The notes below the pieces were generated by a model. It worked only from the letters and a program-made list of their open reading frames with translations, was not told the origin of the DNA and did not search any database. From positions 2,657,554 through 2,721,553 of the forward strand of contig NZ_MSCN01000001.1 of NCBI RefSeq assembly GCF_002954685.1: 64,000 bases of DNA. The letters run 5' to 3'. Positions 56,407 to 64,000 of the stretch are shown here, in pieces; positions within the stretch are counted from its first letter, which is position 1; every line of letters starts with the position of its first letter. The translations under genes and the position numbers were made by a program. This stretch comes from Polaribacter porphyrae (GTDB lineage: Bacteria > Bacteroidota > Bacteroidia > Flavobacteriales > Flavobacteriaceae).

Positions 56407-57370
56407 AATAACACTACTATTTGTTATATTATTTGTTGTTCTATTAGGTTGCAATGATAATCATAACTTAAGTGATCAAAATCTTACGGGGATCAATACG
56501 CTCTCTTATACAGATGTTGTTTTTTATTCTGAAAAAGATACTGTTTTAGTATCAACCTATTCAGGAAGAATTTCTAAAAGAATAAAAAATCAGGATGATG
56601 AGAAGTTAGTTATACAACTCAATGATGAAGTTTATAGCCTTCAATTTTTAAAGAGTAAGAATGCTGTGATTGCAAGTACATTAAATTCAGGTGTATTAAT
56701 TATAGATGTCTCTTCTGGTTTAATTAGTAAACAGTTAAAAACTAATAAAAATGCTTGGATAAACTCAATAAAATTATCTAATGATGATTCCTATTTATTA
56801 GGATTTGATACTAAAGGCAATAACTATATCTGGGATTTAAATAACGGTTATCAAAAGCTTGATTTAACTAAGGCGCTAGCTAAAAGCTACATTCGACATT
56901 CAGATAAGTTTGGGGCATTATATTTTCAAAAATCGAATAAATATGTCAAATGGAATATAAATAATAGAAAAATAGAAAAAGAATACAGTGTGGATGGTAA
57001 ACTCACAGATATTGATGACAATGGAGATTTATTATTACTAAATTTTAATGAGTTTCAAATATTTGGTTTAGAAAGCGATTCAATTATTTATAAGAGAAAG
57101 CATCCTTACTACATCTATAAATTTCAAAATGGAGATACATTACACGACCCATACCATCTAAAACTTACAGATGCACTATTTGGTAAAAGTAAAATTTACA
57201 CTTCTAGTTTAGATCAATCCATAAGAGTTTGGAATAAAACAGACGGCAGACTAATAGACGAATGGTACACACATAATGGAACAATAAGTGCTTTAGACAT
57301 CGCAGATAACCAAAAACAAATGGTTTCGGTTGATTTAAAGGGTAAAATTAAATTTTGGAATCTAGATTAA
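56393..57370 (+). CDS. WD40-like beta-propeller lipoprotein
   Basis: A 325-residue lipoprotein (lipobox VLLGC, Cys20). Propeller-type strands recur: SVVFYSEKD-like starts, NNYIWDLNNG, KYVKWNINNRKIEKEY, SIRVWNKTDGRLIDEWYTHNGTISALDIA and GKIKFWNLD. Five to seven blades are plausible, as in WD40 proteins. It probably binds a partner at the envelope. It is coupled to the previous gene by a 14-bp overlap. Confidence 0.75.
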   Translation: MKKNRITLLFVILFVVLLGCNDNHNLSDQNLTGINTLSYTDVVFYSEKDTVLVSTYSGRISKRIKNQDDEKLVIQLNDEVYSLQFLKSKNAVIASTLNSGVLIIDVSSGLISKQLKTNKNAWINSIKLSNDDSYLLGFDTKGNNYIWDLNNGYQKLDLTKALAKSYIRHSDKFGALYFQKSNKYVKWNINNRKIEKEYSVDGKLTDIDDNGDLLLLNFNEFQIFGLESDSIIYKRKHPYYIYKFQNGDTLHDPYHLKLTDALFGKSKIYTSSLDQSIRVWNKTDGRLIDEWYTHNGTISALDIADNQKQMVSVDLKGKIKFWNLD

Positions 57371-57383
57371 TACTAAGCATACA

Positions 57384-59087
57384 ATGTCAAAGAAGAAAAT
57401 TTACTTAATCTTAATTCTAAACTTAATATTTACACTATATTCTTTCGGACAAAACTCGGTCATTAAGATTAAAGGATTAATAGATGACAATTTGTATCTA
57501 AAGGCAGAAATGAGTTTTATAGCTAAAGGTATAGAAAGTGATTCACTTTACGTATTTCCTTTTTCTGGCGGTAAAGATAGTTTAGGAAATCCAATCATTA
57601 AGATTTCGAGTATAAAAGTCAATGCTGTAAATACTAGTAAGAAAGTTAAAAATTCTAAAATAGAACTTTATAACGTTCGTAATAACGATAATATTACCAT
57701 TACTTATGAATTCAATTTAAATGATATATTCGATTGGAGAAAATCATTTGGATATATTCTTTTTCCCTCTTCTTCTTCTGACAATTCCTGGTATCCTGAT
57801 ATTTATATAAATGGTGATAGAAATTATTACAAAAATTTTGAAGTTAAACTCACTTATCCTAAAAAACTTGCTATTCTTACTTCAGGATATAAAACAAATA
57901 CTGTCCGTAAAAAATCACAAAAAACATCTGCTTTTAAAGTAGAAGATATTCGCTATTTTGCATTAAATGCAGGGTGGGATTTCGTAGTAAATTCTATTAA
58001 AACAAATAAAACTGAAATTTTTTATTTCTGCCCAAAAGACTTAACAGATGTTTTTTCAAATGTTGCACAAACTGCAAGTAATATTATAGCATGGTATGAG
58101 TCTGTATATGGTTTTTTCCCATTAAAGCATGTAGGTATAGTAATAGGGCACAAAAAATGGCAAGGAGGCTTTCCTACAGAAAATGTGTTTTACATACATC
58201 AAGGAAATTTAGATACTTCTTTTTTACAATGGATCACGTCTCATGAATTAGGGCACTATTATTGGGGGTATCATGTAAAATCAGATGGGTTAAGTCCATT
58301 AATGTTGTCTAGCGGTATCTGGATAGATCATCTTTATTTATCTGAAGCATATAAATTATCATTAGAAGACACTTGGAATTCTGGAGCCTATAGAGCAGGT
58401 ATGATGGAGAGGTATTTAGAAACGTATCTTTCTAATGTTGAACAGCAAGTAGGTTTACCAGCAGAACAGTATAAAAAACTAAATTTTGATTACAATAGTA
58501 ATATTTCTCATGGAAAGGCTTCTGTTGGCATGTACTTAATATCAAGGGAAATAGGTTTTAAGAATTTTCTAAATATTCAAAAAGACATCTTAAAAAAGTA
58601 TCAAGGCAAACAACTATCTACACAAAATTTTATCGATTACTGTACACAAAATGGACACCCTTTTGTAAAACACTTTATGAAACAATGGAATAATGATAAT
58701 GCTATTATTGAATATGAACTAAAAAATATCAAAAAACTTAATAAAAACAATGGATGGGAATATTCATTTAGTATTGTAAAACGAGGAAGTGTTGATTATC
58801 CTATTGAAATTGAAGTTGAAGACAAAAGTGGTAATGTCTATCTGCATAAAACCCAAGGTAATAGTAAAAAAGAAATAGTTAAAGGTATAAGCAATTCTGA
58901 ACCTCTTTCTTTTAATTTAGATCCAAAAGGTGCTGTTCCTATGTGGAATAGTTCTCATCCAGCCATTCAGCTTAATTACATACGTGCTTTAAAAAGAGCT
59001 GGACATACGCAAGTTGCTAACGAGCTCGCTATGTCTTACTTGAAAAAATATCCCAAGAGTAAAAGGGCAAAAAGAATTATAGACTAA
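57384..59087 (+). CDS. M1-like metallopeptidase-related protein, third ligand replaced
   Basis: A 567-residue exported protein (signal peptide ending YSFGQ). The N-terminal beta domain (about 20-200) and catalytic-type domain follow the M1 layout. HELGH (His287, Glu288, His291) is intact. The residue expected to give the third zinc ligand at 310 is Ser in LSSGIWID, not Glu as in NEGFA. Asp315 or a later acid might replace it. The C-terminal region has a helical repeat (PAIQLNYIRALKRAG). It could be an altered enzyme or a binding protein. Confidence 0.75.
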   Translation: MSKKKIYLILILNLIFTLYSFGQNSVIKIKGLIDDNLYLKAEMSFIAKGIESDSLYVFPFSGGKDSLGNPIIKISSIKVNAVNTSKKVKNSKIELYNVRNNDNITITYEFNLNDIFDWRKSFGYILFPSSSSDNSWYPDIYINGDRNYYKNFEVKLTYPKKLAILTSGYKTNTVRKKSQKTSAFKVEDIRYFALNAGWDFVVNSIKTNKTEIFYFCPKDLTDVFSNVAQTASNIIAWYESVYGFFPLKHVGIVIGHKKWQGGFPTENVFYIHQGNLDTSFLQWITSHELGHYYWGYHVKSDGLSPLMLSSGIWIDHLYLSEAYKLSLEDTWNSGAYRAGMMERYLETYLSNVEQQVGLPAEQYKKLNFDYNSNISHGKASVGMYLISREIGFKNFLNIQKDILKKYQGKQLSTQNFIDYCTQNGHPFVKHFMKQWNNDNAIIEYELKNIKKLNKNNGWEYSFSIVKRGSVDYPIEIEVEDKSGNVYLHKTQGNSKKEIVKGISNSEPLSFNLDPKGAVPMWNSSHPAIQLNYIRALKRAGHTQVANELAMSYLKKYPKSKRAKRIID

Positions 59088-59183
59088 TTAACAAAGCAAT
59101 ATAAACTAATGACTATGATTACTCTTCAAAAAAGATTTATCACTTTCTCAAAAAAAATAATTAACAAGTTAAAACCTGTAAAC

Positions 59184-62111
59184 ATGAAAAATCGATTTAC
59201 AAAAGTCTTAATTGTCATTTTTATGTTAATGTCATTTATGAACTATGCGCAAGAAAATGAGAAGTATAGAACTGTAAAAAAAACAGATAAAAATGGTTAT
59301 CAGTATGAAATAGTAACAAATGATCCGACTAGTACACGTCATTATACCCTCAACAACGGACTTAAAGTGTATTTGGCTCAAAATTTTGATGAACCTCGAG
59401 TGTATTCCATCATATCTGTTAAAGCTGGTTCAGCTTTTGAGCCTGCTGACAATACTGGTTTAGCGCATTACTTAGAACATATCATGTTTAATGGAAATAG
59501 TAAAATAGGTGCTCTTGATTGGGAAAATGAGAGTAAAATACTAAAGCAAATAGAAGAGTTATTCGAACAGAAAAAACTTGCTAAAAATTCTTCCGAGAAA
59601 AAAAGTATTTATAAAAAAATTGATAGTCTTTCATTCGAAGCATCAAAAATTTCATCAGGGTTAGAGTATAGAAATTTATTAAAACAATTAGGTGTAGTAA
59701 TACCAAATGGAATTACTAATGTTGATCATACAATATATACCAGTTTAGTACCTGCTACAGCTATGGAGAAATTTCTAAATCTTGAAGCAGAAAGGTTTAG
59801 CCATATGGTGCCAAGGTCATTCAATAGTGAATTACAAATAGTATACGAGGAATTCAATAAGGAGATGGATGACATTTGGGAAAAAAAATATTATGCGATT
59901 ACGGAAAAGATATTTGAAAAGCATCCTTATGGTCAGCAGAGAGTTATAGGTACATCAGAACATTTAAGAAATCCCTCTATTAAAGCTATTAAGGAATATT
60001 TCAACAAGTACTATGTACCAAACAACATGTCTATTACTTTAGTAGGTGATCTAGACTTTGACAACACCATACTATTGATTGATAAAACTTTAGGGCAATT
60101 AAAACCTAAAAAACTTGAAAGACCAAAGCTTCCAATAGAAGATGATATAAATGATATTAGAAAGCTAGAATTTACGGATGAAAATGATGCCTCAGTTTAT
60201 ATAGCATTTAGATACAAGGATGCAAATTCTATTGATGAAAAATATGTAACAATCATCGATTTAATGTTAGCAAATGGAAGTGCTGGTTTTTTTGATACTG
60301 AATTAAAATCTAAACAACGTGTAAAAGATGCTAAATCGTACATTATTAAAAATAGAGATTACGGAATTCATCTTTTAGACGGCTATCCAAAACAAAACCA
60401 AACATTAAAAGAAGTTGAGAATTTATTAATTGACCAAATAGATAAAATTAAAAATGGTGATTTTGAAGATTGGTTATTAGATGCAATCGTAAATCGAATG
60501 AAAATAGATGCGAATAAGGACATTGCAACTTCAAGATCATTAGCAAGTGTCATTTTTACAGACTACATTCAAGATAGAAAGTGGGAAGATCGGATATCAT
60601 ATATAACAGAAATACAAAAAATCACAAAACATGATATTATTGATTTTGCCAATAAATTTTATAACAACTATGTTGTGTTGTACAAACATAAAGGAAAATC
60701 AAAACCTGCAGCAAAAGTTGAAAAACAAACCATTACACCTTTATTTGAAAACGGTGACAAAAAATCTGACTTTGCAAACAATATAGAAGCCATACAGGCT
60801 GAAAAAATTGTGCCTGAATTTTTAGATTTTAATAAATATATCACAAAAAAGAACTTAAAAAATGACATAGATTTATTTCACGTTGAAAACAAGAAAAACT
60901 CAAACTTTGAGTTGCATTTTATATATAATGTAGGTTCTAAAAATATAAGAAAACTTCCATTAGCTATTGATTATATTAAAAAATTAGGTACTAAAGAATT
61001 TTCAAAAACTACCCTAAGTAATGAACTATTTAAAAATGGTTTAAAAATTAACTTTTCAGTAAATGCTAAGAAAGTTTATATTTCAATATCTGGAATAGAA
61101 GAAAATTTATCTAAAGGTATAGAATTAGCCAGCCACATTCTTTTAGGTATTAAATCTGACAAAAACGTATTCAAGGAATTCATCCAAGGTACAAACAAAC
61201 AAAGAATTCAAAATAAAAATGATTTAAGATTTATTAATTATAATTTAAGGAATTATGCTCTATATTCTAAAAAATATTTAGAATATAAAACCTTAAAAAG
61301 TGATGATATATTAAATTTAGAGGAGGAGGAGCTCATAAAAACTTTTAAAGATATAGTAGGCTACAAACTTGACGTATTTTATTATGGAGATAATATAACA
61401 GCATTAGAGTCTTTGCTGAAAAAAGATTTAGACAATTTTACTTCTTCAAAGAATATAAAGATCAATAAAGATGATAAAGTAAAGGTCCCAACCAAAAACT
61501 TGGTTTACCTAGTTCATAAAGACGGCTTAAAACAAGCAAATATTTCCTTTGTATCCAGAACCAATAAATTCAAAAAAGAGAATTTACCTTTAAATAACCT
61601 CTTAAATTGGTATTTATCTAATACATTTGAGAAAGAAATTAGGGAAAAAAGAGCGCTATTTTATAGTGGTTATGCATACATTGATGAAGCAACATCAAAA
61701 AAGGACTACGATCATGTAGCCGCTATTGCTGCAACTCAAGTAGAAAAACTGCCAAATACCCTTAATGCTATTTTTGAATATTTAAACAACTTACCATTCA
61801 ATGAAGCAGATTTTAATATTACAAAAGTAGATTTACTTAAACGATTTGAAGCCTCAAGAACTAACGGGCCAAGTATATTCTGGACATATTTAGACCTCAA
61901 GGAAAAAGAAATTACTAACGATATAAATGAATACAAGTATAATACAATTAAATCCATTACACTAAAAGATTTGATAGAGTATTACAATACATTAAGAAAT
62001 AATCCAAAATCCATTCTAATTGTAGCTGATAAAAATAAAATAGATATAAATGAACTTTCAAAATTTGGAAAAGTAGTAGAATTAACTACCAGTGAAATTT
62101 TTAGATACTAA
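59184..62111 (+). CDS. M16 family zinc metallopeptidase (two-module)
   Basis: About 975 residues from ATG 59184, preferred because a signal peptide (MKNRFTKVLIVIFMLMSFMNYAQ) begins there; the frame opens at 59109. The inverted zinc motif HYLEH is at 95-99, with a downstream Glu in IVYEEFNKEMDD. A second M16-like half (about 560-975) lacks the motif, as in PqqL-type proteins. It degrades peptides in the periplasm. It is last in the run after the M1-like gene (21-97 bp gap by start choice). Confidence 0.9.
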   Translation: MKNRFTKVLIVIFMLMSFMNYAQENEKYRTVKKTDKNGYQYEIVTNDPTSTRHYTLNNGLKVYLAQNFDEPRVYSIISVKAGSAFEPADNTGLAHYLEHIMFNGNSKIGALDWENESKILKQIEELFEQKKLAKNSSEKKSIYKKIDSLSFEASKISSGLEYRNLLKQLGVVIPNGITNVDHTIYTSLVPATAMEKFLNLEAERFSHMVPRSFNSELQIVYEEFNKEMDDIWEKKYYAITEKIFEKHPYGQQRVIGTSEHLRNPSIKAIKEYFNKYYVPNNMSITLVGDLDFDNTILLIDKTLGQLKPKKLERPKLPIEDDINDIRKLEFTDENDASVYIAFRYKDANSIDEKYVTIIDLMLANGSAGFFDTELKSKQRVKDAKSYIIKNRDYGIHLLDGYPKQNQTLKEVENLLIDQIDKIKNGDFEDWLLDAIVNRMKIDANKDIATSRSLASVIFTDYIQDRKWEDRISYITEIQKITKHDIIDFANKFYNNYVVLYKHKGKSKPAAKVEKQTITPLFENGDKKSDFANNIEAIQAEKIVPEFLDFNKYITKKNLKNDIDLFHVENKKNSNFELHFIYNVGSKNIRKLPLAIDYIKKLGTKEFSKTTLSNELFKNGLKINFSVNAKKVYISISGIEENLSKGIELASHILLGIKSDKNVFKEFIQGTNKQRIQNKNDLRFINYNLRNYALYSKKYLEYKTLKSDDILNLEEEELIKTFKDIVGYKLDVFYYGDNITALESLLKKDLDNFTSSKNIKINKDDKVKVPTKNLVYLVHKDGLKQANISFVSRTNKFKKENLPLNNLLNWYLSNTFEKEIREKRALFYSGYAYIDEATSKKDYDHVAAIAATQVEKLPNTLNAIFEYLNNLPFNEADFNITKVDLLKRFEASRTNGPSIFWTYLDLKEKEITNDINEYKYNTIKSITLKDLIEYYNTLRNNPKSILIVADKNKIDINELSKFGKVVELTTSEIFRY

Positions 62112-62264
62112 AAGATTTGATATTATATTTATTAGTGGATTTTCTCTTATTAGGTAGTTTTACTTTCTTAATTAATACTCAAAAGCAATAAGTCTATTTA
62201 GTCGCAAAAAGTCAATTTGAGACTAGTTTTTTTATTAAAGTAGTTTCTGAAAATTGTAAAATGT

Positions 62265-62272
62265 TACTTTCG
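62265..62272 (+). promoter_or_regulatory. Relic promoter -7 element of the broken lipoprotein gene
   Basis: TACTTTCG differs from TAnnTTTG at one position and lies 26 bp before the ATG at 62298. It suggests that a functional gene once started there. Confidence 0.3.
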
Positions 62273-62297
62273 TTAGTACATATATCAACTAAAATTT

Positions 62298-62561
62298 ATG
62301 AAGCACTTTTATTTATTAGCATTTCTATTTGTCATAAGCTCATGTCACTAAAAAACCAAAAATAGTACTATAGGGACAAAATACTCCATTAGAATAGCTA
62401 TTGGGCAATTATTAGAGTATAAATATTTTAACAATGAAGACGCTACCTTAGAAATTGTAATTGGTACAAAGCCTAAAGCTAAAGAGATTGATTTTGTTAA
62501 ATCTTTAAAAATTAAACTAACTTATTTAGACGAATTAACAAATGAATTCATAACAATTTAA
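62298..62561 (+). pseudogene. Broken gene: lipoprotein signal followed by nuclease-associated C-terminal fragment
   Basis: One frame of 87 codons has an in-frame TAA at codon 18 (62349). It starts MKHFYLLAFLFVISSC, a lipoprotein signal, then after the stop continues TKYSIRIAIGQLLEYKYF and ATLEIVIGTKPKAKEIDFVK to TAA 62559-62561. IRxAIGQLLEY is a motif I know from the C-terminal regions of restriction or McrB-associated proteins. A lipoprotein signal on it is odd, so this may be a junction of two decayed genes. The stop suggests it is dead. Confidence 0.55.
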
Positions 62562-62893
62562 AAAGATAATTTACTCTAATCCTCATAAATTGGACTACTG
62601 TGAGACTACTAAAAGTTTCTTTGCAACCAAATATAGACAAAACTTAAGTTTGACGAAAATGGAAACTTTGTCAAGCTCTTTAGATAAAAGGGTTGCTAAT
62701 TAAATGAAGCTGACCAACCTTTAGTTGAGCTAAATCACAAAATCATTTTAAATTTATTTTTGAAAATACTTAAAATCCCGCAAAGTCATTGGTGGTAAGG
62801 CTTTACAAAATCACATTGAGCATATACTTGAGCTCAAACTAAAAAATCCTTGAGTATCTATATGATATTCAAGGATTTATGGAGTTTTAAAAG
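62562..62893. other. Gene-free decayed stretch at the right island edge
   Basis: There are no intact genes in these 332 bp. Short frames without starts remain (for example one ending NHIEHILELKLKNP at about 62853 on the plus strand) and look like worn-out coding sequence I cannot name. The tRNA 3' end bounds it. Confidence 0.5.
62844..62878. repeat. Inverted repeat near the tRNA 3' end
   Basis: A 15-bp stem (AAATCCTTGAGTATC with one G-T pair) and a 5-base loop TATAT lie 15 bp past the tRNA. It could end the tRNA transcript read from the right. Confidence 0.5.
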
Positions 62894-62967
62894 TGGTCCC
62901 ACATGGACTCGAACCATGGACCACCTGATTATGAGTCAGGTGCTCTAACCAACTGAGCTATAGGACC
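62894..62967 (-). tRNA. tRNA with CAU anticodon (Met elongator, or Ile2)
   Basis: A 74-nt cloverleaf: acceptor GGTCCTA pairs with TGGGACC (one G-U pair), D-arm GCTC...GAGC, anticodon stem CCTGA/TCAGG with loop CTCATAA giving CAU, T-arm CATGG/CCATG with TTCGAGT, discriminator A. No CCA is encoded. CAU can mean Met or lysidine-modified Ile; I cannot decide between them. The 3' end is duplicated in degenerate form at 40757. Confidence 0.9.
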
Positions 62968-63027
62968 CATAAAAGTGGGTGCAAATTTAAGATTAATTTT
63001 AACTTAAATGCAAACTTTTTTTAATAA

Positions 63028-63999
63028 TTATACAGTTCGTTTCATTAACCACATACCAAAAGCTTTCAGTTTCTGTTTATTCTCATTAGAAATATCCATT
63101 TTTGATAATGTATCAAAGGCTTTTTGAGTATAATCTTCAATTTCTTTTGTAATTAAAAAAGGAATATTATTCATCTTAAAAATTCGAGTTACATCTATGA
63201 TTTTAAGTGTATTCTCTTTTAATTTTTTTCTATAATAATACTTAAGCTTATTAACGGTTTCAGTATCTGCCACTTTAAGAGTTTTTAAATACAAAAAGGT
63301 TTTTTTATTCTCTATGATATCGCCTCCAATTTGTTTTCCAAAAGTTTCTGAATCACCAAAAGTGTCTAAATAATCATCTTGTAATTGAAATGCAAGACCT
63401 AAATTTAATCCGAAATCATAAATCAGGTTTGCATTTTCTTCATTAGTTTCTGCTACAATAGCTCCCATTTTAAGAGCTGCTGCAACTAATACTGATGTTT
63501 TTAAACAAATCATATTAATATATTCTTCAATAGTAACATCATTTCTGGTTTCAAAATCAACATCTAATTGTTGCCCATCACAAACTTCTAAAGCTGTTTT
63601 ACTGAATAGTTTTGCTAATTTCTGAAATATTTTTGCCTCATAATTCTCAAAATATTGATAAGCTAAAATCAACATAGCATCACCAGAAAGTATTCCTGTA
63701 TTAATATCCCACTTTTCATGAACTGTTGCTTTACCTCTTCGTAAAGGAGCATCATCCATAATATCATCATGCACCAAAGTAAAATTATGAAATACTTCTA
63801 TTGATAATGCAGCTGGTAGGGCTTTTTTAAAATCATTCGAAAAAATATCTGCTGCCATTAACGTTAATACAGGTCTAATCCTCTTTCCTCCTATTTGTAA
63901 AATATAATCTACGGGTTCGTAAAGATTTTTTGGTTCTTGAATCCAGTTTTTAGACGTTAAGTATTGTAAAAACTCTTGTTGATAATGTAAAATATCCAA
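63028..63999 (-). CDS. Trans-polyprenyl diphosphate synthase
   Basis: A 323-residue isoprenyl synthase. The first aspartate-rich motif is DDIMD (Asp78-Asp82) and the second DDYLD (Asp208-Asp212). GGKRIRP (37-43) binds the isopentenyl diphosphate. It adds isopentenyl units to an allylic diphosphate for quinone or carrier lipids. Chain length is not predictable here, though the length suggests a farnesyl or geranylgeranyl-type enzyme. It is complete in the window and lies 60 bp before the tRNA. Confidence 0.93.
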   Translation of the reverse strand: MDILHYQQEFLQYLTSKNWIQEPKNLYEPVDYILQIGGKRIRPVLTLMAADIFSNDFKKALPAALSIEVFHNFTLVHDDIMDDAPLRRGKATVHEKWDINTGILSGDAMLILAYQYFENYEAKIFQKLAKLFSKTALEVCDGQQLDVDFETRNDVTIEEYINMICLKTSVLVAAALKMGAIVAETNEENANLIYDFGLNLGLAFQLQDDYLDTFGDSETFGKQIGGDIIENKKTFLYLKTLKVADTETVNKLKYYYRKKLKENTLKIIDVTRIFKMNNIPFLITKEIEDYTQKAFDTLSKMDISNENKQKLKAFGMWLMKRTV

Positions 64000-64000
64000 A

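Noticed and set aside
63028..63999. Truncation of the polyprenyl synthase at the window edge
   Set aside because: A start codon and a normal N-terminus (MDILHYQQEF) are present, and length and motifs are complete.

Overview
This is an AT-rich window from the chromosome of a member of the Bacteroidota, most likely a marine Flavobacteriaceae (Polaribacter/Tenacibaculum-like). That placement is inferred from the PorW/SprE gliding and type IX secretion lipoprotein, Flavobacteria-type families (DUF6090, DUF6168, DUF5687, TPR-AraC regulators, an ABC permease fused to an M1 peptidase), an ATP synthase operon lacking atpD and atpC, candidate TAnnTTTG promoters, and weak Shine-Dalgarno signals.

Layout. 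0-11 kb (minus strand): an alpha/beta hydrolase, a frameshifted DUF6090 gene, a 55-residue membrane protein too short for routine ORF lists, a secreted unknown, an exported amidohydrolase, a TPR-AraC regulator, and an ABC transporter whose permease is fused to a gluzincin peptidase. A LytS/LytTR two-component pair (11.3-13.0 kb) diverges from the ABC operon. 13-16.6 kb: an ECF sigma factor, a putative membrane anti-sigma protein and a secreted partner, then a DUF1295 pair. 16.6-21.7 kb: an AlbA-type DNA-binding protein, an HD protein, an aldo/keto reductase, an SDR and two lipoproteins. 21.8-30.3 kb: porW, bactofilin, atpZ, a DUF6168 gene and atpB-E-F-H-A-G, all minus strand. 30.4-35.7 kb: a PadR-controlled operon with four related small membrane proteins (one frameshifted) and a DUF5687 ABC exporter. 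35.8-40.7 kb: thioredoxin, a prolyl oligopeptidase and an M13 metallopeptidase.

40.76-62.89 kb looks like an accessory island. Its left edge, just past the M13 terminator, carries a degenerate direct repeat of the 3' end of the tRNA(CAU) gene at its right edge. Beside the left edge is an IS1-type transposase relic. Beside the right edge is a broken gene resembling the C-terminus of nuclease-associated proteins. Inside are a LytTR/histidine kinase pair, an Asp/Glu racemase-like protein, a frameshifted DoxX protein, DsbD and a TlpA lipoprotein. A minus-strand group of hydrolases, amidohydrolase and DUF5694 protein follows. The last part is a plus-strand unit with an orphan LytTR domain, a membrane-anchored repeat protein, a WD40-like lipoprotein, an M1-like protein lacking the usual third zinc ligand, and an M16 protease. 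The final gene (63.0-64.0 kb) is a complete polyprenyl synthetase.

Three genes are broken by single-base frameshifts and one by an in-frame stop. These may be real decay or assembly errors and are annotated as pseudogenes with the restored extent.
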